DNA from: Photobacterium profundum
GTDB lineage: Bacteria > Pseudomonadota > Gammaproteobacteria > Enterobacterales > Vibrionaceae
DNA length: 64,000 nucleotides
Direction: 5' to 3'
Assembly (NCBI RefSeq): GCF_003026285.1
Contig: NZ_PYOD01000001.1
Coordinates: forward strand, 372,001-436,000
Made by a program: the position numbers and the translations under genes. The notes under the pieces are model-generated. The model was not told the DNA's origin. It saw only the letters and a list, made by a program, of their open reading frames with translations, and made no database searches. This document shows, in pieces, positions 34,943-42,930 of the stretch. The first letter of the stretch is position 1, and each line of letters opens with the position of its first letter.

Positions 34943-35356
34943 ATGTCTAGAAACAAAACATTACGAGCAAACCCTCAGGAATCATTCATCTGTGCTTTTT
35001 GTGGCACTGGTGTCGCACCTATTCAATTTGGCGGCCAACATAGAAACCACTGCCCACATTGTTTAAGTAGCGTTCATATGGATATCAAAGCTGGGGACAG
35101 AAGATCAAGTTGTCGAGGCGTAATGGAACCGATCAGTATCTTCGTTCAGAAAGATAAAGAGTGGTCACTGATTCACAAATGCTCGAAGTGCAACACGATC
35201 AGAACGAACAGAATTGCAGCAGACGATAACGAGTTACTACTCGTGACTATGGCCGCAGAGCCTCTGATGTCACTGCCTTTCCCTTCGAAAACCGTGCTAT
35301 CAAACTTAAAAGAACTCAGTATTAATAGTGGTGGTGAAGATGTATTCACAGAGTAA
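34943..35356 (+). CDS. RNHCP-domain zinc protein
   Basis: 137 residues with GAGGAATAAC before ATG. ICAFCGTGV and HRNHCPHCLSSVHMD give the RNHCP signature with zinc-type cysteine pairs; KCSKCNTIRTNRIAADDNEL adds a further CxxC pair. The biochemical role of the family is not settled. In several bacteria it is found next to RsgA-type GTPases, and here the two genes overlap by 20 bp, so a shared role around the ribosome or RNA is likely. Confidence 0.85.
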   Translation: MSRNKTLRANPQESFICAFCGTGVAPIQFGGQHRNHCPHCLSSVHMDIKAGDRRSSCRGVMEPISIFVQKDKEWSLIHKCSKCNTIRTNRIAADDNELLLVTMAAEPLMSLPFPSKTVLSNLKELSINSGGEDVFTE

Positions 35357-36374
35357 AGTTGTTTGTCGTGTTGTTGAAAAACACGTCAACACTTATAAAG
35401 TTCAAACTAATAGTGGCGTGAAAGTAGCGCGCCTAAAAGGCAGTTATTCTTATTCAATCAATAGTAAAGAAGAGTCTCCTTGTGTGGGGGACTGGGTGGA
35501 AGCCATCGACGACGGCAATATCATACTTATTGAGCGTATTCAAAGCAGAAAAAGCTTAGTCAGTCGACGCGCCTCTGGCAGCACAACAGTACAACAGGCG
35601 ATCGCAGCTAACGTTGACTACGTGATTATCGTTTTGGGGGTTGATGGCGGAAGAAATTATTCTGATCGCTTACTAGAGAGACTATTAACGGTCGCATGGA
35701 ACAGCGGTGCGACACCTTTAGTGGCTTTGAACAAATCAGATCTTAATGAGACGGCTGATCTAATCAAAAGGCAGGCTGAAACGATCGCTCTTGGTGTCGA
35801 TATTATCAATTGCAGCGCTACCGATGGGACCGGCATTGAAGAACTACTTTCGTATGTAAGTAACGGTAAGGTTGGTGTGTTTATTGGCCCATCTGGCGTA
35901 GGTAAATCAACGTTGACCAATACACTTTTGAAACATGAAGTTCAGACAACCAATAGCCTTCGAGTGAAGGACATGAGAGGGCGTCATACAACGTCTGGTT
36001 CGTATCTGTTTGAACTACAAAACGGCGGGGTTATTGTTGACTCTTCTGGTATCAAAGAAGTTCAAGCATGGGCGAATAATGAAGACGTCGAGTCAGTATT
36101 TGAAGAAATTTCCAGTATTTCACATGAGTGTAAATACAGAGATTGTCAGCATCAGGGGGAGCCTGGGTGCGCCGTTCAAGAAGAGTTAGAAACAGGCAAC
36201 ATTACGCCTGAACGATACGATAGTTACTTGCATTTAAAACAAGAAATCGCGTATTTGGACAGAAAGAAAAGTGAAAAAAGTACCCATGTCGAACGACAGC
36301 ACGATAAAGAATTCGGCAGGCTTGTTAAAGCAAATTCAAGTCAAAAAAACCTAGTACGACAGGCCATGCAATAA
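35337..36374 (+). CDS. rsgA: Ribosome small-subunit GTPase RsgA (second-copy type)
   Basis: 345 residues from ATG 35337 (GTG codons at 35328 and 35331 are alternatives). N-terminal OB fold, then a circularly permuted GTPase: NKSD (G4) precedes GPSGVGKST (G1), and G3 is changed to DSSGIKE instead of the usual DTPG. The C-terminal zinc finger is CKYRDCQHQGEPGC. RsgA assists late 30S maturation. A prophage copy beside RNHCP is probably an accessory paralogue of the host gene, induced through TetR. Confidence 0.9.
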   Translation, partial: KMYSQSKVVCRVVEKHVNTYKVQTNSGVKVARLKGSYSYSINSKEESPCVGDWVEAIDDGNIILIERIQSRKSLVSRRASGSTTVQQAIAANVDYVIIVLGVDGGRNYSDRLLERLLTVAWNSGATPLVALNKSDLNETADLIKRQAETIALGVDIINCSATDGTGIEELLSYVSNGKVGVFIGPSGVGKSTLTNTLLKHEVQTTNSLRVKDMRGRHTTSGSYLFELQNGGVIVDSSGIKEVQAWANNEDVESVFEEISSISHECKYRDCQHQGEPGCAVQEELETGNITPERYDSYLHLKQEIAYLDRKKSEKSTHVERQHDKEFGRLVKANSSQKNLVRQAMQ

Positions 36375-36488
36375 ATAGCCAATGGCTGTTTATTGCACCG
36401 AGTGAGTTTACGTTTTTCCTAACCTATTAAGTGGATGATGAACGCATTCGGCCTAACAAATTAATCGAGATACATAAGGAATTTTCCA

Positions 36489-36995
36489 ATGAAAACACCT
36501 CACGAAATACAGTATCAGGCCTTCGCCGCTGCTGGAGGTCTTTACGACGAACGCCACGCGAAACTGTATGCTAACTTTGCAGATGATTTAATCAAAGATG
36601 GTAGCTTTTCTATCGTTCACGAAGGCGTAGCTCATGCATGCTATACCCCAATTACAGTCGATGCTGCACCACACCTTAAATGTTTTGTGCTAGCGCCTTT
36701 GGCTGTATTGCCTGAATATCAAGGAAAAGGTTACGCAACGCGCTTAATGGAAGAAGCAGAAAAGCAGTTAGATGCAGACGTGATTTTTGTGATGGGCGAC
36801 CCGTGTCACTACGGTAACCGTTACAACACACCACACAATGTTTTACCACCAGTAGAAACCTTGGCACCTCTAGAGTGTTGGTTTGCCCGTGAACTCACAG
36901 CTGGCGCGTTAAACGGCGTTGGTGAGTCGGCTTCAAGCTTAACGGGGCCATACGCATCTAAATTGATGTGGAGCCATCCGAGCGAACAAGTTTAA
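36489..36995 (+). CDS. GNAT acetyltransferase, copy 2
   Basis: 168 residues, MKTPHEIQYQAFAAAGGLYDERHAKLYA..., with LAPLAVLPEYQGKGYATRLMEEAEKQL as acetyl-CoA motif. Same length and ending (WSHPSEQV) as the copy at 33271 but inverted. ATAAGGAA precedes ATG. It follows RsgA by 114 bp on the same strand. Each copy flanks one arm of the TetR module. Substrate unknown. Confidence 0.85.
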   Translation: MKTPHEIQYQAFAAAGGLYDERHAKLYANFADDLIKDGSFSIVHEGVAHACYTPITVDAAPHLKCFVLAPLAVLPEYQGKGYATRLMEEAEKQLDADVIFVMGDPCHYGNRYNTPHNVLPPVETLAPLECWFARELTAGALNGVGESASSLTGPYASKLMWSHPSEQV

Positions 36996-37001
36996 TAAGA
37001 G

Positions 37002-37021
37002 GGGGGCATTGCGCCCCTTTC
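37002..37021 (+). terminator. Terminator after the GNAT/RsgA transcript
   Basis: GGGGC-ATTGC-GCCCC followed by TTTCT directly behind the GNAT stop. Short but GC-rich stem. Confidence 0.55.
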
Positions 37022-37307
37022 TGAACATAACGGTAACGGTTTAATGTGGTAAGCATACACTAATATAGATTAGAAAATGTATTGCTATTTTGAGCTAATA
37101 GATGAGTTTTAAGTTTAAATGATTTTGGGGCAAAGGCGAGTTACGTTGGACTGTTTTGAAACGTCTCTAGAGGGAAATGAGTTAGATCTTATCGTCGGAT
37201 AACTTAACGTATAGAAAATGAGTTGTTCTGAGTGGCTAAAAGCAACGTTACAGGCTTCATGTGTCTCAAAGTTGAACTAACCCGCTGATTTACCATAATG
37301 CGCACAA

Positions 37308-37456
37308 TCATCATTTCCTGCGTACTTGGCAGACATTGTTTTTCTTGTCGATGGATTATCAAAAACGACGTTACTGAGGAAGTCGCCAGCATGCCCGCTG
37401 ATTAATTCGAGGCACGTAGTTCCTGTACCACCATGGCGATTGTCTCGAACAATGAC
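37308..37456 (-). pseudogene. dnaB 3'-end fragment
   Basis: About 150 bp follow the last codons of dnaB (39399-39549) base for base with scattered changes. The GTTACTGAGGAAGTC and ACCACCATGG variants match the relic at 264-1180 better than the intact gene. Together with the intact dnaB end it brackets the protease gene. The rest of 36996-37566 has no gene. Confidence 0.8.
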
Positions 37457-37566
37457 TACTAATGAGGGTTACACTCAATAGTACCGTCTACACTTTATAC
37501 CTCAAAACAAACTAAAATAAAGGCACCGACTATAAGTGCCTTTTATTTGAATTATTGTATGTCTTA

Positions 37567-38832
37567 TTATTGTGCTGCTATTTCAGCAGCGCGATTAGCC
37601 AAGACTTTAGCATCAACTACTGAGAATACAGTATTATGTAAACCAAAAACCTTAGAAGCTGCCAGTTTATGAGGGAAATTACCATCATTTTCATAATTCA
37701 TAATACTATAAACATCACCACTTTGATGTGGAAGTCCAAACGCATGGCCGAGCTCATGAGTTATAATCGCATTCCGAACGCCGTGGAGAAGTAAAAAGTC
37801 ATAATTTGATCTTATCTTTAATAAATTAAACTTATGGACTTTAGCGTTAAACGAACAACAAGATGCAAGAGGTCTATCAACGTTACCATCTTGACTTATA
37901 ATTAAATCAGCAGCATTGCTGTCATGTGTTTCTTCGAAAGTTACAGCATATTTAAAAGCATTCAAAGATTGTTTCATATCTTCTAACGTATTAACTACGG
38001 CATCTTTTTCACTTGCTTTTTTATAGTAATCACTTACATCACTAATCGTGGAATCAAGAAAATATTTTATATTACCTTGAAGAGGCAAGAATGGAGAGGA
38101 GGTAACACCAACTTGTTTAGATGTATAACCAGACCACACTACATATTCATTTAGTTTTTTTGTAATGTTATTTTCAACATTATATTTTGCAAACAAATAA
38201 TTATCTTCTTCACCAGGGAACATCCAACTTATCACGTTTCTACTTGATTCCTCAGCTTTCACAGGAGAATTTAATTTAAATGCTATTTTATAGTTTTTGT
38301 TAGCATGAATATCAGCTACACACGTGAATTGTAAAAGGTACTTATGGTTATGAGCAATATGTTTCGTATTGCTACCACTTAGCATATCAGTATTACCTTC
38401 AGAATCTAATAGTTTGAAACTATTACAATTACTTCCAGCCAAACTTAAGTATGGTCTAAAGGAATACTTAAAAAAACTATCAAAGTCAGTGACTCCAGCT
38501 AAGTTTGAAAATGAATTTTTATCAAAATCAATATATAAGTCCTGTGATATTGTTAGATTAGTTTTATCTACGCTTTCAATTACACTTACTGCTGGGGTAA
38601 GGCCATATTGCTCTCGTTCCGTCCCTAGCTCATGCGAACGTAAACTAATTTTCAGACTATCTACTTTCTCTGCATTAATATATTTTTCATGGTTAGGGTT
38701 ACCTGCTGTCGCTGTTTCACTTGAACTTGCACTTGCACTTGCTGAATAACAAAAGCTAGCGACGGAAAGGCCAGCTAAAATCAACATATACCTGCATGAT
38801 AAAACATTACTTCCAATTATTTTATTGTTCAT
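37567..38832 (-). CDS. Secreted zinc metalloprotease (metzincin type)
   Basis: 421 residues with a signal peptide (MLILAGLSVASFCYSASA within the first 35). A low-complexity Ser/Ala stretch follows. The C-terminal ITHELGHAFGLPHQSG contains HExxHxxGxxH, and SIMNYEND a few residues on is the Met-turn, so this is a metzincin. The large N-terminal part is unassigned. It would be exported and could act outside the cell. AT-rich and isolated between two dnaB ends, it looks like a cargo gene inserted into the phage by recombination. Confidence 0.85.
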   Translation of the reverse strand: MNNKIIGSNVLSCRYMLILAGLSVASFCYSASASASSSETATAGNPNHEKYINAEKVDSLKISLRSHELGTEREQYGLTPAVSVIESVDKTNLTISQDLYIDFDKNSFSNLAGVTDFDSFFKYSFRPYLSLAGSNCNSFKLLDSEGNTDMLSGSNTKHIAHNHKYLLQFTCVADIHANKNYKIAFKLNSPVKAEESSRNVISWMFPGEEDNYLFAKYNVENNITKKLNEYVVWSGYTSKQVGVTSSPFLPLQGNIKYFLDSTISDVSDYYKKASEKDAVVNTLEDMKQSLNAFKYAVTFEETHDSNAADLIISQDGNVDRPLASCCSFNAKVHKFNLLKIRSNYDFLLLHGVRNAIITHELGHAFGLPHQSGDVYSIMNYENDGNFPHKLAASKVFGLHNTVFSVVDAKVLANRAAEIAAQ

Positions 38833-39398
38833 TATTTTTCCCTTTTAAATTTGAAACCTCATTATGTTTCTCTTTTCACCAACATGACGCAATAAAAGTC
38901 CAGACAAGAAAACTCCACTTGTCATAATCAACTTATAACTCAAAGATTCAATCAAGATATCTAACCTAATTTACTCTTGTATATATAAGATAATCATAAG
39001 TGTTAATTTAATATTTATATTCTACCACCTTAGAGAAAATGAATAACATGGAGAAGAATATACCCTCAATTGCATAAGCTGGGCAGTTGTTAATATTGAA
39101 AGATAAGAAACACAAAATGAACGCTGTTTTATTGATAGGAGTAGCAATAGATAAAAACATGAAGAAATCTATAATGTTATTATAAGTAAATCATACTGAT
39201 CGTTTTTATGACTACCATTCTTTGATGTGACTCCGCTTCCAATACTTTATTTCACCATTTGTAAAACTCATAAATCCCTTATCCATCTAATAGCAAAAAA
39301 ATTGCAGATCAACAAAATAAAACTTCAACTGTAAATTCACTAATAAAATCGATGAGTTTATTACAAATAATATCTTATCCTCATAATATTAATCCTTA
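38833..39398. other. AT-rich region between protease and dnaB
   Basis: 566 bp, strongly AT-rich, no gene or RNA recognised. It should contain the protease promoter. Its right boundary is the end of intact dnaB. Confidence 0.35.
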
Positions 39399-40817
39399 TC
39401 ATTTCCTCGCATACTTGGCAGACATTGTTTTTCTTGCCGATGGATTATCGAAAACGACATTACAGAGAAAGTCACCAACATACCCATTGATGAGTTCAAG
39501 GTACGCAGTTCCTGTACCGCCATGTCTGTTGTACCGAACAATGGCTTCCATCAATTCCGGTGGGTTTGGTGAGTCAGCGTGATATACCGAGTCTCGGTAC
39601 AGCCCAATCCAAATATCACAATCCTGCTCAATCTGACCGGTATCTCGTGAATCAGATGGCAGTGGTCTTTTATCTGCGCGCTCTTCCAATTTGCGGTTAA
39701 GTTGAGTAACCAGGAATACAACGCAATTTAACTCCTTGGCCAGCTGCTTGAGTCGCTTGGTGATATCGCCGTAAGCTAAGTCATTACGCTCGGCTTTCTC
39801 GGTAGTCATTAGTGTTAAGTAATCCACCATGATTGCAGCCAATGGAACCTCACGGTGCAACCTGCGCGATTCAGCTTCGATATACGTAATCGTGACGCTG
39901 GGTGAATCATCGATATAACACTTGGTATTGTTGTATTCGCTAATGGCTTGGCTAGCTTTGGCAAACTCAGTATCGAAGTTATATACATCTTCGGGGCTCT
40001 GATAGAACAAACCTGAATCGATACGGGCTCGGGAAGAAACCATACGCTCATAAATTTGCTCTTTTGGCATTTCCAGTGAGAACGTTGCAATCCCCTTCCC
40101 TTCTTCGATCGCAACATATTCAGCAATCTTTAATGTGAATGCAGTTTTCCCCATCTTAGGTCGTGCACCAATGGCCACCAGCGAACCAGGTAAGATGTCT
40201 TTCGGGGCTAAGATTTTATCGAGGTTAGCCAGCCCTGTTTTTAACCCAATAGCCGCCTCTCCGTTAAACCTCGCTTCGACCCCCTTAAGCCACTCTTTTC
40301 CGATATCAGACATACGGGATAGACCACCAGCACTCACTCCAACAGCAGAATTTCTAGCACGCTCAAGGGACGAGATCACAAGACCAAGACGTTCGGTTGG
40401 TGTCCCTTCCGATGGGTCAGACATCAACACCAAACCTGACTCAAGCAAACTTAACGTCTCACGCTCGACAGCTGCATTTTTCACAATGGTCACATAAGCC
40501 ATTACGTTACGAGGCGATGGTGTGTTATTGACGAGATCAACAAGGTACGACAGATGGAAATCAATCTGGTTGCTACCAATGCCTAGCAGGTTACGTAATT
40601 CAGCTTCAACGGTTATCAAGTCGATACGAGAGCCTGTTTGAGCAACGTTGTTAATTGATCGATAAATATCACGATGCATGGCCTCACCAAAACTACCTAT
40701 TTTTAGCGAGTAGAATATTTTACTGACTGCAGGTGCTTTCGGGTCGCCAATTAAAAACAATGCTCCCAACACGGATTGCTCAGCAGCATTGGCTTGGGAT
40801 TGATAATTGATATCCAT
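39399..40817 (-). CDS. Phage replicative DNA helicase (DnaB-like)
   Basis: 472 residues. The N-terminal helical domain (QANAAEQSVLGALFLIGDP...) leads to a RecA-type motor with Walker A GARPKMGKTAF, FSLEMPKEQI, LAAIMVDYLTLM (Walker B) and VVFLVTQLNRKLEERADKRPLPSD. It unwinds DNA at the phage origin and is loaded by the protein encoded just upstream (2-bp gap). Last gene of the leftward replication operon. Two broken relatives are present in the window. Confidence 0.93.
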   Translation of the reverse strand: MDINYQSQANAAEQSVLGALFLIGDPKAPAVSKIFYSLKIGSFGEAMHRDIYRSINNVAQTGSRIDLITVEAELRNLLGIGSNQIDFHLSYLVDLVNNTPSPRNVMAYVTIVKNAAVERETLSLLESGLVLMSDPSEGTPTERLGLVISSLERARNSAVGVSAGGLSRMSDIGKEWLKGVEARFNGEAAIGLKTGLANLDKILAPKDILPGSLVAIGARPKMGKTAFTLKIAEYVAIEEGKGIATFSLEMPKEQIYERMVSSRARIDSGLFYQSPEDVYNFDTEFAKASQAISEYNNTKCYIDDSPSVTITYIEAESRRLHREVPLAAIMVDYLTLMTTEKAERNDLAYGDITKRLKQLAKELNCVVFLVTQLNRKLEERADKRPLPSDSRDTGQIEQDCDIWIGLYRDSVYHADSPNPPELMEAIVRYNRHGGTGTAYLELINGYVGDFLCNVVFDNPSARKTMSAKYARK

Positions 40818-40819
40818 GT

Positions 40820-41698
40820 CTAATCCTTAATTGATGTCACTTCGTCGTAGGTTGATGGCCGTAATGCATATTCTAAATTTGCTATCCAGCCACGGTCATT
40901 CAGACCACGATGATGATCGGTGATGTAATTACTAAACCCCTGAACCAGGTAAACACACACCCACATGGTGATCCCCTTGGGTACCTTGCCTCGTTTTTTG
41001 CACTCGTTGCCATATTTCGTATAACCGACCTTGATGTGCTTCATGCATTTGTCGGTGATCTTCCGGTGCTGTTTGAGATCCATTTCATTCCAGACTGCAA
41101 GAATTTCTTCCTCGTCGATTTTGCTAATCGACAAAGGGATCTTTTGATCTTTTCTTTCTTTCTTACATTCTTTGTTAGTCGTCACCCGCTCGTCGCCTAC
41201 CTGTCTTTGGTCTGTCGCTTGCCTGTCAGCTTGTCCGTCACCTTCATCAGAATCATCACTGTAACCAACTGTATTGTCATCACTTTCGCCTGTCTCTTTG
41301 TCCGTCACCTTGTTCGACTCTGGACTGACGCCGTGTGACACTGATCTGTCACAAGTGCCCGTCTCTTGTCTGTCCCCTTGTCCGTCACCCTCTCCATGAT
41401 TTATATCGTAAACCTTTGAATTAGAAATAGTTCCGACTGTCCCTTTGTTCGTCCCTTTAAAATCAGCCACCCCCCAATCTTGTAACTGTTTTTTAGCCGT
41501 TCGATACGCCCTTTCTGTTAATCCAAGGCTTCTAAAATCCCCCAAAAAACACTGGCCCGCTTTCAAGCCATTCATCGGATGATCTGTTCTTCTAGCCCTA
41601 TACGCCATGACCATCAGTAAGTGATTGGCATGCGGATGACCCAACAGAAACTCTGCTTCTTCAGTACGCATATATTTAATAAAACCAGCTTCGGCCAT
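40820..41698 (-). CDS. Phage replication protein (O-like initiator/helix-turn-helix)
   Basis: 292 residues. The N-terminal winged-helix-like region (NHLLMVMAYRARRTDHP, LGLTERAYRTAKKQLQDWGVADF) resembles phage replication initiators. A long polar Asp/Gly/Gln linker (about 110-190) and a C-terminal helical part (EEILAVWNEMDLKQHRKITDKCMKHIKVGY) follow. It should bind the phage origin and recruit DnaB. The repetitive linker DNA (runs of GACAGGCAAGC-like repeats, about 41190-41400) may contain the origin iterons, as in lambda O, but this is not proven. Confidence 0.75.
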   Translation of the reverse strand: MAEAGFIKYMRTEEAEFLLGHPHANHLLMVMAYRARRTDHPMNGLKAGQCFLGDFRSLGLTERAYRTAKKQLQDWGVADFKGTNKGTVGTISNSKVYDINHGEGDGQGDRQETGTCDRSVSHGVSPESNKVTDKETGESDDNTVGYSDDSDEGDGQADRQATDQRQVGDERVTTNKECKKERKDQKIPLSISKIDEEEILAVWNEMDLKQHRKITDKCMKHIKVGYTKYGNECKKRGKVPKGITMWVCVYLVQGFSNYITDHHRGLNDRGWIANLEYALRPSTYDEVTSIKD

Positions 41699-41704
41699 GC
41701 TTAC

Positions 41705-41881
41705 CTACTTAGCCTTTATGGCTGTCATATAAATGAGCTCGTAAGCCAGCTTTGGATCACGAGAAGCCAGCTCTTTAATCTGCTGTAGACCTAAGAAAAT
41801 AGCGACATCAATAATCATTGAGTCATTGCAACCAAGTACATTCGCTAAGTCAGAGACCTGCTGTTTATCAAGAGTCAACAT
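41705..41881 (-). CDS. Small early protein, unknown
   Basis: 58 residues from ATG 41881 (GAGGAAC upstream). MLTLDKQQVSDLANVLGCNDSMIIDVAIFLGLQQIKELASRDPKLAYELIYM, helical. It lies between the YdaS/Cro-like and O-like genes, where lambda-type phages have CII, but no DNA-binding motif is clear. Confidence 0.55.
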   Translation of the reverse strand: MLTLDKQQVSDLANVLGCNDSMIIDVAIFLGLQQIKELASRDPKLAYELIYMTAIKAK

Positions 41882-41891
41882 AACCAGTTCC

Positions 41892-42104
41892 TCAAGATTT
41901 ATACTCACCAAAGATATCGGGACGTAACATCTCTTTTGGGTAACCACATGCGAGCTCAATTTTAATAGCCAAAGTAGGGCTAGCACGCTTTCCATCAAAG
42001 CCAATATTCCTAAGGTGCCATATAGAACAACCACTTAAATCAGCAATAATATTTCTTTGCTCTAGAGTTAATGACCTCCAATAAAGTTCCCACTTAGCCC
42101 ACAT
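41892..42104 (-). CDS. YdaS/Cro-like early regulator
   Basis: 70 residues. LTLEQRNIIADLSGCSIWHLRNIGFDGKRASPTLAIKIELACGYPKEMLRP is a helix-turn-helix of the YdaS/Cro kind. First gene after a strong leftward promoter with operators at its spacer and start point, so it is the Cro-equivalent that sustains lytic growth. Overlaps nothing; 10 bp separate it from the next gene. Confidence 0.75.
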   Translation of the reverse strand: MWAKWELYWRSLTLEQRNIIADLSGCSIWHLRNIGFDGKRASPTLAIKIELACGYPKEMLRPDIFGEYKS

Positions 42105-42126
42105 AGATTAACCCTCATAAAAACTT

Positions 42127-42219
42127 ACCCAATATGGATGAATAAAAAATACACCCATACAGGGTTAAGTGTCAATCCTGCAGATTCCCTCTTAAAATAG
42201 AGTTAAACCCAAAAGGGGT
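42127..42219. promoter_or_regulatory. Genetic switch: leftward promoter with three ACCC-N5-GGGT operators
   Basis: Three 13-bp palindromes lie at 42127-42139 (ACCCAATATGGAT), 42153-42165 (ACCCATACAGGGT) and 42207-42219 (ACCCAAAAGGGGT). The leftward promoter has TTGACA (42175-42170) and TATTTT (42151-42146), with the second palindrome in its spacer and the first at its start point. The third covers the likely start of the repressor transcript (TAAAAT at 42193-42198), suggesting autoregulation. Confidence 0.85.
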
Positions 42220-42240
42220 TATTAAGAAGTGGGAGATAAA

Positions 42241-42570
42241 ATGCAGTCAATTTATGACAACAGAGCAATGCACCTGAGAGAGCTAAGAAAAAAGTGCAAT
42301 ACAAACAGAGAATTATCTGAAGTAATTGAAGTTAAAGAACAAGTGATCGGGCAACTTCTGAAGGGCGAGACGGGAAAAAAAATAGGCACTGCATTAGCGA
42401 GAAGGATTGAAGAAAAATTCGACTTACCACAAAATGCTTTAGATCAGAGTCACTTTAGCCTTGAGCAAGAAGCACCAGATAATGAAACATTAGAAATTGC
42501 TCGTAAATTGAAAGAGTTAGGAGTAAACCCTGAAAAATTAGTAAAGTTAGTCGAACTTCTTAAAAATTAA
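42241..42570 (+). CDS. Prophage repressor (short CI-like)
   Basis: 109 residues from ATG 42241 (GGGAG 7 bases upstream; a GTG at 42229 is less likely). RAMHLRELRKKCNTNRELSEVIEVKEQVIGQLLKGETGKKIGTALARRIEEKFDLP is a compact helix-turn-helix; there is no LexA-like autocleavage domain. Divergent from the Cro-like gene with operators between. Lacking a peptidase domain, it would need an antirepressor or another signal for induction rather than RecA-driven self-cleavage. Confidence 0.8.
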   Translation: MQSIYDNRAMHLRELRKKCNTNRELSEVIEVKEQVIGQLLKGETGKKIGTALARRIEEKFDLPQNALDQSHFSLEQEAPDNETLEIARKLKELGVNPEKLVKLVELLKN

Positions 42571-42592
42571 CTCTCAAACTCCTACCTTTTTA

Positions 42593-42619
42593 AAAAAGTG
42601 CATTTTGCACTTTTTTTTT
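42593..42619 (+). terminator. Terminator of the repressor gene
   Basis: AAAAAGTGCA and TGCACTTTTT form a stem (42593-42615) with a TTT loop and end in nine T (42611-42619). It isolates the repressor transcript from the next promoter three bases later. Confidence 0.88.
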
Positions 42620-42621
42620 GC

Positions 42622-42673
42622 TTGACAGCCAACCCAAAAAGGGTAAACCTAACAATGCACACCCAAAATGGGT
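42622..42673 (+). promoter_or_regulatory. Rightward early promoter with two repressor operators
   Basis: TTGACA at 42622-42627 is followed by palindromes ACCCAAAAAGGGT (42632-42644) and ACCCAAAATGGGT (42661-42673), the two best copies of the switch operator. The first fills the promoter spacer; the -10 is weak (TAAACC/AACCTA near 42644-42651). The repressor therefore likely also silences the excisionase-integrase operon. Confidence 0.8.
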
Positions 42674-42694
42674 AAGCATCTGGAGGGATAAATC

Positions 42695-42847
42695 ATGCAA
42701 GCAGAATTGAACTCAACCATCCAAAAACGCCGTGAACGTCGAGATGCAATTCTCGCAGGTATCGCACTCTTTTTGCTCACTGCGTTCCTTACGCTTGCTG
42801 ATTTGGACGCATTGCTGGTGGCTCTAATTCATGACACCCATTTTTAA
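42695..42847 (+). CDS. Small membrane protein in the early operon
   Basis: 50 residues, starting MQAELNSTIQKRRERRDAIL, then one hydrophobic helix (AGIALFLLTAFLTLADLDALLVAL). CTGGAGGG precedes ATG by 8 bases. First gene behind the repressor-controlled rightward promoter. Basic N-terminus suggests inside orientation. Function unknown. Confidence 0.65.
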   Translation: MQAELNSTIQKRRERRDAILAGIALFLLTAFLTLADLDALLVALIHDTHF

Positions 42848-42930
42848 TTTGTCCTACGTGGGACATGGCTAGTGCGTGAACGGCAAGTGTAACTAGCCAT
42901 ACTTTCTTCAAAATTAGTGAGGCGTGAACA

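Noticed and set aside
36375..36488. Integron-type recombination site beside the acetyltransferase gene (CCTAACAAATTAATCG)
   Set aside because: Only one short core-like stretch; no paired half-sites or folded attC structure and no integron integrase in the window.
41705..42034. 109-residue frame running through the Cro-like gene
   Set aside because: Only the last 58 codons lie outside the YdaS/Cro-like gene and they have their own ribosome site.
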